Of a DNA stretch of 8,099 nt, positions 1 to 6,827 are shown in pieces (the stretch's first letter is position 1; every line of letters starts with the position of its first letter). The stretch comes from an uncultured Spirochaetaceae bacterium. GTDB lineage: Bacteria > Spirochaetota > Spirochaetia > Sphaerochaetales > Sphaerochaetaceae. The DNA is taken from assembly GCA_946410375.1 (NCBI GenBank), contig CAMKAB010000033.1:1-8099 (forward strand). The letters are read 5' to 3'. The notes below the pieces were generated by a model. The model searched no databases. It was not told where the DNA came from and saw nothing but the letters and a program-made list of their open reading frames with translations. The position numbers and the translations under genes were made by a program.

Positions 1-313
1 AATTTCGCTGGATAGCGTAAGAGACAGCATCAGAAACAACGTCCGTTCTTGCATAAATCAGATAAGGAGTTACGTGAATAAGATTGATAATCTGAATCTT
101 CATTTAACGCTTGCGGAGCAGAATTACAATGAAACGCAGAGCGCCTATGAGAAAGGGTATCTTCCTTTCAGCGACCTGAATACGGCAAAATCAAGTTTGG
201 ATACGGCAAGACGAAACGTAACGAATAATAATGCGAGTATTATAGCTTATTTATGCGTGTTCGCATCGCTTTTGGAGTTGAACACCGATTACGTGTTTGC
301 TTATTTGAGTTAA
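1..313 (+). CDS. TolC-type outer-membrane efflux protein, C-terminal fragment
   Basis: This is the 3' end of a gene that enters from the left edge. The frame is open from base 2 (103 residues) to the TAA at 311-313, so the GTG at 74 is an internal Val codon and not a start. The visible part has the heptad-like, Asn/Gln/Ala-rich helical character of TolC-family proteins: a long coiled-coil helix, the stretch YEKGYLPFSDLNTAKSSLD (compare the family's common 'Y..G..s..dll.Aq..l..A' pattern) and a final helix where TolC proteins usually end. In the family the protein forms a trimeric outer-membrane channel that docks onto an RND pump through the adaptor. The adaptor and pump genes directly downstream support the call. 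The N-terminal signal peptide and beta-barrel strands lie outside the window, so the subfamily cannot be judged. The end is clean, with no sign of truncation. Confidence 0.82.
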   Translation, partial: ISLDSVRDSIRNNVRSCINQIRSYVNKIDNLNLHLTLAEQNYNETQSAYEKGYLPFSDLNTAKSSLDTARRNVTNNNASIIAYLCVFASLLELNTDYVFAYLS

Positions 314-360
314 TGAGTTTTAATATGATTTTTTTAATTTATTAAATTTTAGTTATACAG

Positions 361-389
361 TTGACAATAAATAGGTACTAATATATACT
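361..389 (+). promoter_or_regulatory. Sigma70-type promoter for the adaptor-pump genes
   Basis: A perfect -35 hexamer TTGACA (361-366) is separated by exactly 17 bases from TATACT (384-389), one mismatch from the consensus -10. The sequence just upstream (314-360) is strongly AT-rich, as in an UP element. Transcription would begin near base 396, some 25 bases before the adaptor ATG. This also argues against the in-frame TTG at 389, which falls inside the -10 box. I see no operator-like palindrome overlapping the promoter. The call rests on sequence match only. Confidence 0.7.
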
Positions 390-411
390 TGTTAAGTGAA
401 AAAAGGAATGC

Positions 412-416
412 AGAGG
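412..416 (+). promoter_or_regulatory. Ribosome binding site that fixes the adaptor start
   Basis: AGAGG lies 5 bases before the ATG at 422. The longer in-frame option, TTG at 389, has no comparable site and would lie upstream of the predicted transcription start. This is the basis for starting the adaptor at 422. Confidence 0.65.
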
Positions 417-421
417 TTTTT

Positions 422-1627
422 ATGAAAAAAGAGAAGATAATAACAATAGTTCTGAGCGTGCTTGTTGTTTTGATGGTGGCTCTCGTTGTTGTGCAAAACA
501 CGGTGGGGCTTGAAAAGTTTTTCGGCGGAAAGAGCGTCGCTGCGCCGAGTCCCGGAAGACGCGGAGGCGGGAATGGCGGACAGAACGCGGTAAACGTCGA
601 GGTGCAGAAAGCATCGCTTTCTACCTTTATCAAGACAATAAACGTAAACGGAGAATTAACATATAAGGACTCGGAGCGAAATGTTATTGCGGATACAAGC
701 GGGAAAATAACGGAAATACTGGTAAGGAGAGGAGATTTCGTCGTACCCGGGCAGGTTGTGGCTAAGGCTGATCCTTCAACTCCGGGAGCCGAGTACAGAA
801 TTAAGGAAATAACTTCCACCGTGTCGGGGCAGGTTACCTCCGTTCCCGCATATATAGGGCTCACAGTCTCTGCGAATACCACGGTTATTACTGTGGCGAA
901 CCCTAAAGAGCTCGTTTTAAAACTGAACATTCCCGAGAAGTATCTTTCAAGTTTCACAATCGGGAGCAAAGCTTCCTTTGTAACGGCAGCATATCCTGAT
1001 TCTCCGTATACGGGCAAGGTGTGCTTCATAGACAGCATGGTTAATACGAGCACGAGAACGGTGCAGGTTGAAATAGAAATAGACAACCCCGATGAACGCC
1101 TTATGGCGGGAATGTTTGTGCGTTCCTGTTTGGTGATTGAGGAAAAAGAGAATGTGTTTGTTGTCCCGAGCGAGTGCCTTTCAACGTATTTGAATAATCA
1201 AACGGTGTACGTTGTGAAAAACGGGAAGGCTGAAAGAGTTAACGTTTCCACAGGTTCGTATAACGATTCTCAGACGGTAATCACGAGCGGTATTTCCGAG
1301 GGGGATATCGTTATCGTGCTGGGTCAGGTAACGGACGGTTCTTCCGTAAATATCATCAATGCGGAAAAAGCGGGAATTGAAGCCTCTGAAATACAGACTT
1401 CGGAAAAGACGGGAGAAGAAAGAGAGACACAGGGAGAGAAGGGTTCTCTCGGAAACGGCGATTCCTTTGAAGACGCGGGTGAGCGAGGAAACAACTCTGC
1501 GCGCGGAGAAGAACGGGATAATCGTTTTGATAATACGGGATTGAGCGTAGAGAGGAAAGGATCTCGAGGAGAAAACTCAGGGACAACTCCGGATACGAAC
1601 ACCGCAAAAGATTCTTCCGTAAAATAA
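422..1627 (+). CDS. RND efflux periplasmic adaptor (membrane fusion protein), hairpin-less type
   Basis: The 401-residue adaptor would link the inner-membrane RND pump to the TolC channel. Residues 6-24 form one hydrophobic segment, a signal anchor with no lipobox cysteine. A Gly/Arg-rich linker (about 45-53) follows. The first lipoyl half is near 93-117 (SGKITEILVRRGDFVVPGQ) and the second near 134-160 (VSGQVTSVPAYIGLTVSAN). Only about 16 residues separate them, so the long alpha-helical hairpin of AcrA/MexA-type adaptors is absent. The beta-barrel covers about 161-239 (with DERLMAGMFVRS), and the membrane-proximal domain about 245-314. The last 80 or so residues are Glu/Gly/Arg/Ser-rich, almost without hydrophobic residues and probably disordered. 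Borrelia BesA is a known adaptor lacking the hairpin. ATG 422 is chosen over TTG 389 because of the promoter and ribosome binding site. The pump gene begins 11 bases after the stop. The substrate cannot be told from sequence. Confidence 0.88.
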   Translation: MKKEKIITIVLSVLVVLMVALVVVQNTVGLEKFFGGKSVAAPSPGRRGGGNGGQNAVNVEVQKASLSTFIKTINVNGELTYKDSERNVIADTSGKITEILVRRGDFVVPGQVVAKADPSTPGAEYRIKEITSTVSGQVTSVPAYIGLTVSANTTVITVANPKELVLKLNIPEKYLSSFTIGSKASFVTAAYPDSPYTGKVCFIDSMVNTSTRTVQVEIEIDNPDERLMAGMFVRSCLVIEEKENVFVVPSECLSTYLNNQTVYVVKNGKAERVNVSTGSYNDSQTVITSGISEGDIVIVLGQVTDGSSVNIINAEKAGIEASEIQTSEKTGEERETQGEKGSLGNGDSFEDAGERGNNSARGEERDNRFDNTGLSVERKGSRGENSGTTPDTNTAKDSSVK

Positions 1628-1638
1628 AGGAATAAAAA

Positions 1639-4600
1639 ATGACATTATCTGAATTATCTGTAAGAAGACCCGTACTTGTTACAATGGTTTTTGTGCTTAT
1701 TTCCATTGTTGCGCTGATTTTTATTCCGAGACTTGATATTGCTCTTTATCCTTCGGTTAATATGCCTTTTTTGATGGTGTCCGTTACATGCAACGACGCC
1801 GGTCCTGAAGAAATTGAAATGCAGGTTGCTAAAATTTTGGAAAATCAACTGGGATCGGTTGAAGGATTGAAAAATATCACTACGACATCTCAAAACGGTT
1901 CTTGCAGGGCGATGCTGGAGTTTTCGTATAAAACCGACCTGGACGATGCCGCTGATACCGTTTCAAATAAATTGAGTTCAATAAATCGTTCTCTTCCGGA
2001 TTGGGCGGAAAGTCCGACCATGTTCAGATTTGATCAAAGTTCTTCAAGTTCTGAAATTCTCACTCTGACAATCACGGGGCCGTACTCTCAGGATGATTTG
2101 AAAACAATCGCCGAAGACAGCGCTTCAAACCTGATTCTGAGAATCAGCGGAGTGGGCGGAGTCACGGTAAGAGGTCGGGACAGTTCAAATTACATGGTGC
2201 GCGTTGATGCATCACGTCTTCAAGCTTTAGGCTTTTCTCTCTCTCAGGTCTCTTCTGCTCTTTCAGCGAGAAACAAACAGGGTAGCGGGGGGAGTATTGA
2301 AATCGGGGATATGAACTATAGTTTTACTCTGGACGACAGGTTCAGGAGCCTTGATGAAATACGCGACACTGTTATCACGACGATTAACAATATTGAAATA
2401 AAAGTTTCCGATGTTGCGGAAGTGTTGATTGAATCTTCAGACAGCGGAAATATGAGCTATATAAACGGAGAACCTGTTGTTTCCATTTCCGTTACGAATA
2501 ATGCGGACTCCAATGCGAGTACGGTGGCGGATGCGGTGATAAACGCTTTGGACTCAATAAACGCAGAACTCCCCGCGGGGGTGAAACTTCGTGTGCAAAG
2601 AAATAATACAACGATGATTTCTTCAACCATCAACGAGGTTTACAACAGTGCGGTGATGGGTGTGATCCTTGCTGCGCTGGTTATTTTTGTTTTCTTACGC
2701 GGGTTTAAAACCACGTTTATTATAGCGCTTTCCATGCCAATCAGTATTTTGATTACGCTGATGATTATGTCGATATCGGGCATCACGGTGAACAGTATCA
2801 GCATGAGCGGGTTGATACTCGGAATAGGAATGATTGTTGATGCGTCAATTTGTATTTTGGAGAATTCCTATCAATTCAGGGAAAAGGGTTTTAAACCGGC
2901 AGTAGCGGCGATTTTGGGTTCAAAGAGAATGTTTAATGCTATTTTCGCTTCCACTCTTACCACGATTTGCGTGTTCCTGCCTGTGATAATATATAAATCC
3001 GATCTCGGAATGATGGGAATGCTCTTTCAGGACTTGATTTATACTACTTGCATTTCCCTGTTCGCTTCTTTGTTTGTAGCCGTGATTCTTGTTCCTGCGC
3101 TTTTCGGAGTTATGCGAGTTAATTCACGGGTGCAGAAACCGATAAAATTTGCGCTGCTCAGAATGATTGATAAGGGGATGAGCTCTTTTGAACTTTGGAT
3201 GCAGAATTTTTATTCAAAAATGCTGAAATATTTTTTAAAACACCGATTGCTGTTCATTTTGCTTTTAGTGTGTCTTCTGGTGTTCAGTTTGGGTTTTTTG
3301 AAAAATATCGGAATGTCTCTTGCTCCTCAGTCTTCCACGGACGACTCTGTTTCGTTAAATCTCACAATGCCGAACGGTACCGTGAGACGCGTGTATTCGG
3401 AGGAGGTTTTCAGGGTGGAAGAGCTTATAGAAAAAACGCTGCCGAAAGAGGCTTACGAAAGTATTTCCGCAAGGGTTTCCTCCTCAAGCGGATCTCTTCA
3501 GATAAATCTTCCGGATATTACTCAGCAGAAGTATTCCGCTTCGGAAATAAAAAACATAGTGAGTCCTTTGTTAAACGGTAATGCAAGAGCCACATGGTCT
3601 TACTCCAGCGGCAGGGGTTTCGGATCCGGAAGCGCGATAGATGTGGAAATACACAGCAACAATAGTGCGAATGCGATGGAAGCTTCTAATGAGATTTCCG
3701 CTATTATTTCCTCCTATGTTCCCGATGCGTACAATATTTCCTCGGATATATCAAACGGAGCGCCGAAGTATTCGTTGATAATCGATCATGATGTGGCTTC
3801 ACGAATGGGAATTTCCGCAACAACAGTGCTTTCCGCTGTTCAAAATGCGCTTTCGGGAATAAAGAGCACAACGCTTAATACGTTCAGTGATACGACAACG
3901 TATAAATTGACCGTTGAATTTGAGAAGAATTCCATTGCTTCTCTTGACGATGTCGGTGCGCTTTTAGTTCAGGGAAAGGGCGGAAACGTCAGACTGGACA
4001 GTTTCGTAACTTTTGAAAAAGGAACCGCTGCAAGAACAATAAGGCGGGAGAACAAAGTTCGAGTGAATCACGTTACAGCTTCTGCGCGTGAGGGTGTATC
4101 AACCAATGTCGTGCAGGCTGCGGTTGATGCGGCTTTGAATGAACATCTCATTTTACCGGAAGGAGTGACTATCGAGCAGCGTGGAGAAATGTCGGAATTT
4201 GAGGAGCAAACTCCGATTTTCGTAGCGATTATTCTCGTAGCGCTCGTGTTGGTGTATGCGGTCATGGCGGCTCAGTTTGAGTCTTTAACGGATCCGTTTA
4301 TCGTGTTTTCCACTATTCCGATGCTTTTGATCGGCGTTGTGTTCATCCATCTTATTATGAATCAGGATTTTTCATTCTTTTCTATTGTCGGAATTATTTC
4401 GCTTATCGGAGTTGTTGTAAATAACGGTATCGTTTTGGTTGATTCCATAAATTATGAGGTGTCTCATAAGGTTCCGATATTTGAGGCATGTCAGATTGTG
4501 GCAAAGCAGAGACTTCGCCCCATTCTTATGACCACTCTGACTACGGTTTTCGGAATGATACCCATGGCTTTTTTCCCGGGTGAAGGGGCTGAGATGATGC

Positions 4601-4782
4601 AGCCTATTGCAATCACTTTTGTTGGCGGAATGCTTACGGGTGCGTTTTTAACGTTGCTTTTATCTCCTGTTTTGTATTCCGTTTTTAATAAACACAAGGA
4701 GAAGCATTTCTATGATCCGGATAGCAGAATGAATCAGTTGGAGGAATACGATAAGATGGTTCGTTCGGGAGAGATCGGATAA
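1639..4782 (+). CDS. RND-family multidrug-type efflux pump, inner-membrane subunit
   Basis: This complete 1047-residue protein has the usual length and internal duplication of RND pumps (AcrB/BesB-like). Transmembrane helices lie near 11-29, 339-354, 358-378, 388-408, 432-452, 466-490, 537-555, 857-876, 885-905, 911-933, 961-980 and 987-1013. Two large periplasmic porter/docking loops lie at about 30-338 and 556-856. In helix 4 the motif GIGMIVDASICILEN keeps one Asp (D401, matching AcrB D407), but the AcrB D408 position is Ala402. In helix 10 VVVNNGIVLVD has Asn928 where AcrB has Lys940. Helix 11 keeps Arg958 and Thr965 (AcrB R971 and T978) in RLRPILMT. Such reduced relays are known in other RND branches, such as SwrC-like and CusA-like pumps, so the protein is probably an active proton antiporter. 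AAGGA at 1627-1631 overlaps the adaptor stop, 7 bases before ATG, which supports co-translation. The substrate is unknown; the sequence fits HAE-type drug or lipid-like export better than metal export. Confidence 0.93.
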   Translation: MTLSELSVRRPVLVTMVFVLISIVALIFIPRLDIALYPSVNMPFLMVSVTCNDAGPEEIEMQVAKILENQLGSVEGLKNITTTSQNGSCRAMLEFSYKTDLDDAADTVSNKLSSINRSLPDWAESPTMFRFDQSSSSSEILTLTITGPYSQDDLKTIAEDSASNLILRISGVGGVTVRGRDSSNYMVRVDASRLQALGFSLSQVSSALSARNKQGSGGSIEIGDMNYSFTLDDRFRSLDEIRDTVITTINNIEIKVSDVAEVLIESSDSGNMSYINGEPVVSISVTNNADSNASTVADAVINALDSINAELPAGVKLRVQRNNTTMISSTINEVYNSAVMGVILAALVIFVFLRGFKTTFIIALSMPISILITLMIMSISGITVNSISMSGLILGIGMIVDASICILENSYQFREKGFKPAVAAILGSKRMFNAIFASTLTTICVFLPVIIYKSDLGMMGMLFQDLIYTTCISLFASLFVAVILVPALFGVMRVNSRVQKPIKFALLRMIDKGMSSFELWMQNFYSKMLKYFLKHRLLFILLLVCLLVFSLGFLKNIGMSLAPQSSTDDSVSLNLTMPNGTVRRVYSEEVFRVEELIEKTLPKEAYESISARVSSSSGSLQINLPDITQQKYSASEIKNIVSPLLNGNARATWSYSSGRGFGSGSAIDVEIHSNNSANAMEASNEISAIISSYVPDAYNISSDISNGAPKYSLIIDHDVASRMGISATTVLSAVQNALSGIKSTTLNTFSDTTTYKLTVEFEKNSIASLDDVGALLVQGKGGNVRLDSFVTFEKGTAARTIRRENKVRVNHVTASAREGVSTNVVQAAVDAALNEHLILPEGVTIEQRGEMSEFEEQTPIFVAIILVALVLVYAVMAAQFESLTDPFIVFSTIPMLLIGVVFIHLIMNQDFSFFSIVGIISLIGVVVNNGIVLVDSINYEVSHKVPIFEACQIVAKQRLRPILMTTLTTVFGMIPMAFFPGEGAEMMQPIAITFVGGMLTGAFLTLLLSPVLYSVFNKHKEKHFYDPDSRMNQLEEYDKMVRSGEIG

Positions 4783-4796
4783 ATACTTTTTTTAAC

Positions 4797-4825
4797 TTGT
4801 TTTTTTGGTAGTAATTTTATATGAT
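4797..4825 (+). promoter_or_regulatory. Candidate promoter for cysK
   Basis: TTGTTT (4797-4802) is followed after 17 bases by TATGAT (4820-4825), a 5/6 match to the -10 consensus with a weak 3/6 match at -35. It lies in the AT-rich gap after the pump gene and would give a leader of about 70 bases before the cysK ATG. No clear terminator hairpin is seen between the pump stop and this site, so read-through from the efflux operon remains possible. Confidence 0.45.
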
Positions 4826-4888
4826 ACATAAAAATAGCTCTTACGAGTGAAAACGAAAAAAGGAGACGTGAGAAGTACGTTGAAAACA

Positions 4889-4895
4889 GAGGAGG
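4889..4895 (+). promoter_or_regulatory. Strong Shine-Dalgarno site that fixes the cysK start
   Basis: GAGGAGG lies 8 bases before ATG 4904, the strongest ribosome binding site in the window. It decides the start against the upstream in-frame GTG codons at 4847 and 4868, which would add a non-homologous, Lys/Glu-rich extension of up to 19 residues. Confidence 0.75.
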
Positions 4896-4903
4896 TAGCG
4901 AAG

Positions 4904-5845
4904 ATGTCTACGAATAAGATTGTTGAAAGTATCAGGGATTTGGTAGGGGGAACACCGCTTTTGGAGGCATCCCGTTATGCCGAAAATGCAGGTATAACGG
5001 ATGTAAGAATTCTTGTTAAATTGGAATATTTTAATCCGTCGGGTTCCGTAAAGGACAGAGCGGCATTGGAAATGATAGAAGACGCCGAACGTCGTGGAAT
5101 TTTGAAAAAGGGTGCAACGATAATAGAACCCACTTCGGGAAATACCGGCATCGGTATTGCGGCGATTGCCCGTGTAAAAGGGTATAACGCAGTTTTAACT
5201 CTTCCTGAGAGTATGAGCGAGGAAAGGCGAAAACTTTTAAAGGCTTATGGTGCGACACTTTATTTAACCGATGCGTCAAAGGGTATGTCGGGCGCAATTG
5301 AAAAGGCTAAAAGCCTGCAAAATGAAATTCCCGGTTCTATTATTTTGGGACAGTTTGATAATGCGGCTAACGCGGAAGCTCACAGAAAAACAACCGGTCC
5401 CGAAATATGGAAACAAACGGAAGGAAAGGTTGATATTTTTGTGTCCGGAGTCGGGACGGGCGGAACGCTTACAGGTACCGGGGAATATCTGAAATCACGA
5501 AATCCGAATGTTAAGGTGTACGCTGTTGAGCCTGCCGGAAGTCCTGTTCTTTCCGAGGGTAAGAAAGGTACTCACAGAATTCAGGGAATCGGGGCAGGAT
5601 TTGTTCCGTCTGTTTTGAATAAAAATGTTTACGACGGGGTCATAACGGTTACGGATGCGGATGCTTTTGAGGAATCCAGACGTTTTGCAAGAACCGAAGC
5701 GGCGCTTGTGGGTATTTCTTCCGGTGCTGCGTTGAAAGCCGCATGGATGCTTGCGCAAAAGGAAGAAAACAGGGGGAAAACGATAGTTGTTATTCTTCCG
5801 GATTCCGGAGACAGATACCTCTCAACGGCGTTGTATGCCGAGTAA
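4904..5845 (+). CDS. cysK: Cysteine synthase (O-acetylserine sulfhydrylase), PLP-dependent
   Basis: The predicted 313-residue cytoplasmic enzyme converts O-acetylserine and sulfide to cysteine and acetate. It is a fold-type II PLP enzyme of normal family length. Visible motifs are the start motif VGGTPLLE; NPSGSVKDR with the Schiff-base lysine K50; the substrate loop TSGNTG (77-82); QFDNAANAEAHRKTTGPEIW; the glycine-rich phosphate loop GTGGT (184-188); GISSGA with the serine near 272-273 that contacts the PLP ring; and PDSGDRYLST near the C-terminus. There is no C-terminal CBS domain, which argues against a full-length cystathionine beta-synthase, although a relative using another acceptor cannot be excluded. 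No serine acetyltransferase gene (cysE) lies next to it in the window. It seems to be a single-gene unit: its own candidate promoter lies before it and a terminator-like hairpin after it. Confidence 0.93.
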   Translation: MSTNKIVESIRDLVGGTPLLEASRYAENAGITDVRILVKLEYFNPSGSVKDRAALEMIEDAERRGILKKGATIIEPTSGNTGIGIAAIARVKGYNAVLTLPESMSEERRKLLKAYGATLYLTDASKGMSGAIEKAKSLQNEIPGSIILGQFDNAANAEAHRKTTGPEIWKQTEGKVDIFVSGVGTGGTLTGTGEYLKSRNPNVKVYAVEPAGSPVLSEGKKGTHRIQGIGAGFVPSVLNKNVYDGVITVTDADAFEESRRFARTEAALVGISSGAALKAAWMLAQKEENRGKTIVVILPDSGDRYLSTALYAE

Positions 5846-5873
5846 ACCGGTTTTTCCCCGTATTAGTTACTTG

Positions 5874-5912
5874 CCGGCGGCGTTTCCAATGAAAATAATG
5901 CTGCCGGTTTTT
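5874..5912 (+). terminator. Terminator-like hairpin after cysK
   Basis: CCGGCGGC (5874-5881) pairs with GCTGCCGG (5900-5907): eight pairs, one of them G-U. An inner TTTC/GAAA (5883-5886 with 5891-5894) can extend the helix across a small internal loop. Five T residues (5908-5912) follow directly. It starts 28 bases after the cysK stop, a normal place for an intrinsic terminator. The T run is short. The 3' arm can also pair downstream (see the competing hairpin). Confidence 0.55.
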
Positions 5913-5932
5913 CAGATTGCGATTACGGCAGC
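5900..5932 (+). other. Alternative hairpin competing with the cysK terminator
   Basis: GCTGCCG (5900-5906), the 3' arm of the terminator-like stem, is perfectly complementary to CGGCAGC (5926-5932), giving seven pairs around a 19-base loop. The two structures exclude each other, as in an attenuator. There is no leader peptide or recognised riboswitch core to say what would control the switch, so the pairing may be accidental. Confidence 0.3.
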
Positions 5933-5991
5933 CGGAGGAACGGGGTTATTAAAACGTGTTTTTAGAAAGAAACGATGTCGGTTTTTCAGAT
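5902..5991 (+). repeat. Short direct repeat pair TGYCGGTTTTTCAGAT
   Basis: The 16-base element occurs at 5902-5917 and 5976-5991 with 15 of 16 bases identical. A third, shorter copy of its core (CCGGTTTTTC) is at 5847-5856, just after the cysK stop. The spacings (57 and 74 bases) are not multiples of three, so this is not a coding repeat. The first full copy contains the 3' arm and T run of the terminator-like hairpin. It may be a remnant of local duplication or a small intergenic repeat. Confidence 0.5.
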
Positions 5992-6012
5992 GTGTAAATC
6001 GTAGAGGGTAAG

Positions 6013-6360
6013 ATGAATTCAAAACAGAAAGGCGATATTGCGGAATTGCTGGTTTGCAGATATTTAGAAGAAAAGAATTATACAATTCTCGGAAGAAATT
6101 GGTTTTGTCGAACCGGGGAGATTGATATCATAGCCTCAGCCGGAAAAACGGTTTCTTTCGTGGAAGTGAAGAAGATTCCGAGATATTGGACTGATGATGT
6201 TCTGGAACAAAAGGTTGATAAAAGAAAACAAAATAAGATTATTCAGAGCTCTTTCTATTACCTTGCAAGTCATACGAATATTAAATATGATGATGTTAGT
6301 TTTGATGTTGCATCAGTTTGCAATGATGCCGTGAGATACTATAAGGGAGCGTATGAATGA
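6013..6360 (+). CDS. YraN/UPF0102 family nuclease-like protein
   Basis: This 115-residue protein matches the small UPF0102 family, which has a restriction-endonuclease-like fold and is predicted to act on branched or structured DNA; its exact job is not settled. Family motifs are in order: KGDIAELLVCRYLEEKNY with E11, GEIDIIA with E36 and D38, and FVEVK with E51 and K53. The E-D-ExK set is the usual metal-binding catalytic core, so activity is plausible. The residues after EVK (KIP) differ from the TR common in the family. FDVASV near residue 97 matches the family's late FDVV strand. GAGGG at 6004-6008 precedes the ATG by 4 bases. The stop overlaps the next start as ATGA, so the two are probably translationally coupled. 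No promoter is obvious just upstream; read-through past the cysK hairpin may supply the transcript. Confidence 0.85.
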   Translation: MNSKQKGDIAELLVCRYLEEKNYTILGRNWFCRTGEIDIIASAGKTVSFVEVKKIPRYWTDDVLEQKVDKRKQNKIIQSSFYYLASHTNIKYDDVSFDVASVCNDAVRYYKGAYE

Positions 6361-6821
6361 GTTTTAAGGGTTTGCCAAACAGAAGAAAGGTAAGTAAAAC
6401 GGAACCATTGAGAAAAACTAACAAACCTGTAAAAAAGGATTCTTCCGAAAGAAATATAAAAGTCGATGTTGCGGGATTGGAACAGAGAGAAGTCATCCGA
6501 AATAAAGCATCTGCGGCTCATATTGCGGTTGTTAAGGAGCCTATGCCTGTCTGCTCAACTTGCGGAAAACCGATAACGTTGATTTCCGAGGCTATCAGAG
6601 AACCGGATAATTCGTTCAGTCATTTTGATTGTGTGATAAACAAGATAAAAGAGCAGTACGACGTTAGAGATGGAGAGACGGTCTCTTATGTGGGCCAGGG
6701 GTGTTTTGCGATCGTTGCAAAAGATGAAGAAGGAAAGATGTATTTCAGGGAAAGAATTCCGTATGAAAGCAATGAAACTTTTATCAGCATGAAGAAATAT
6801 GTTGAAGATTCCAAAGAGTGA
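6357..6821 (+). CDS. Conserved-looking hypothetical protein with a putative zinc site
   Basis: I do not recognise this 154-residue protein. Residues 1 to about 60 are Lys/Arg-rich and look disordered. Residues 61-154 look folded and centre on C66-x2-C69 (CSTCGKPI) and H89-x2-C92 (HFDC), a spacing typical of a treble-clef or zinc-ribbon metal site. After it comes a beta-rich stretch (GETVSYVGQGCFAIVA) and a charged C-terminal part. There is no signal peptide or membrane segment, so it is probably cytoplasmic. The ATG overlaps the yraN stop by 4 bases and GGGAG (6345-6349) lies 7 bases before it; coaD follows 6 bases after its stop. The tight linkage to a nuclease-like protein and the basic tail suggest nucleic-acid binding, but that is inference. 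Confidence 0.75.
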   Translation: MSFKGLPNRRKVSKTEPLRKTNKPVKKDSSERNIKVDVAGLEQREVIRNKASAAHIAVVKEPMPVCSTCGKPITLISEAIREPDNSFSHFDCVINKIKEQYDVRDGETVSYVGQGCFAIVAKDEEGKMYFRERIPYESNETFISMKKYVEDSKE

Positions 6822-6827
6822 AGCGGT

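Noticed and set aside
389..421. TTG 389 as the adaptor start
   Set aside because: It lies within the -10 box of the predicted promoter and has no good ribosome site, whereas ATG 422 is preceded by AGAGG and opens directly onto the signal anchor.
349..1086. A 245-codon open frame on the minus strand opposite the adaptor gene
   Set aside because: It lies antisense to a gene with clear family motifs, reads as low-complexity Ser/Thr/Val/Phe-rich protein with no recognisable domain, and has no convincing ribosome site. It is a coding shadow.
1324..1706. Overlapping minus-strand and alternate-frame open frames across the adaptor tail
   Set aside because: The purine-rich tail has few stop codons in other frames by composition. 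The translated products are Ser/Pro/Arg/Phe-rich with no homology that I recognise.
3195..3581. A 128-codon plus-strand frame inside the pump gene
   Set aside because: It is fully contained in the RND coding sequence in another frame, with no ribosome site and no recognisable domain.
4783..4830. T-rich runs after the pump gene as a terminator
   Set aside because: T tracts are present, but I found no GC-rich stem in front of them, so an intrinsic terminator cannot be supported.
4847..4903. Upstream GTG starts (4847, 4868) for cysK
   Set aside because: They would add a Lys/Glu-rich extension not typical of the family, and the strong GAGGAGG site points to ATG 4904.
5890..6011. A 40-codon frame (ATG 5890) ending just before yraN
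   Set aside because: It has no Shine-Dalgarno site, overlaps the terminator-like hairpin and repeats, and its Arg/Lys/Cys-rich product resembles nothing I know. Its closeness to yraN alone is not enough.
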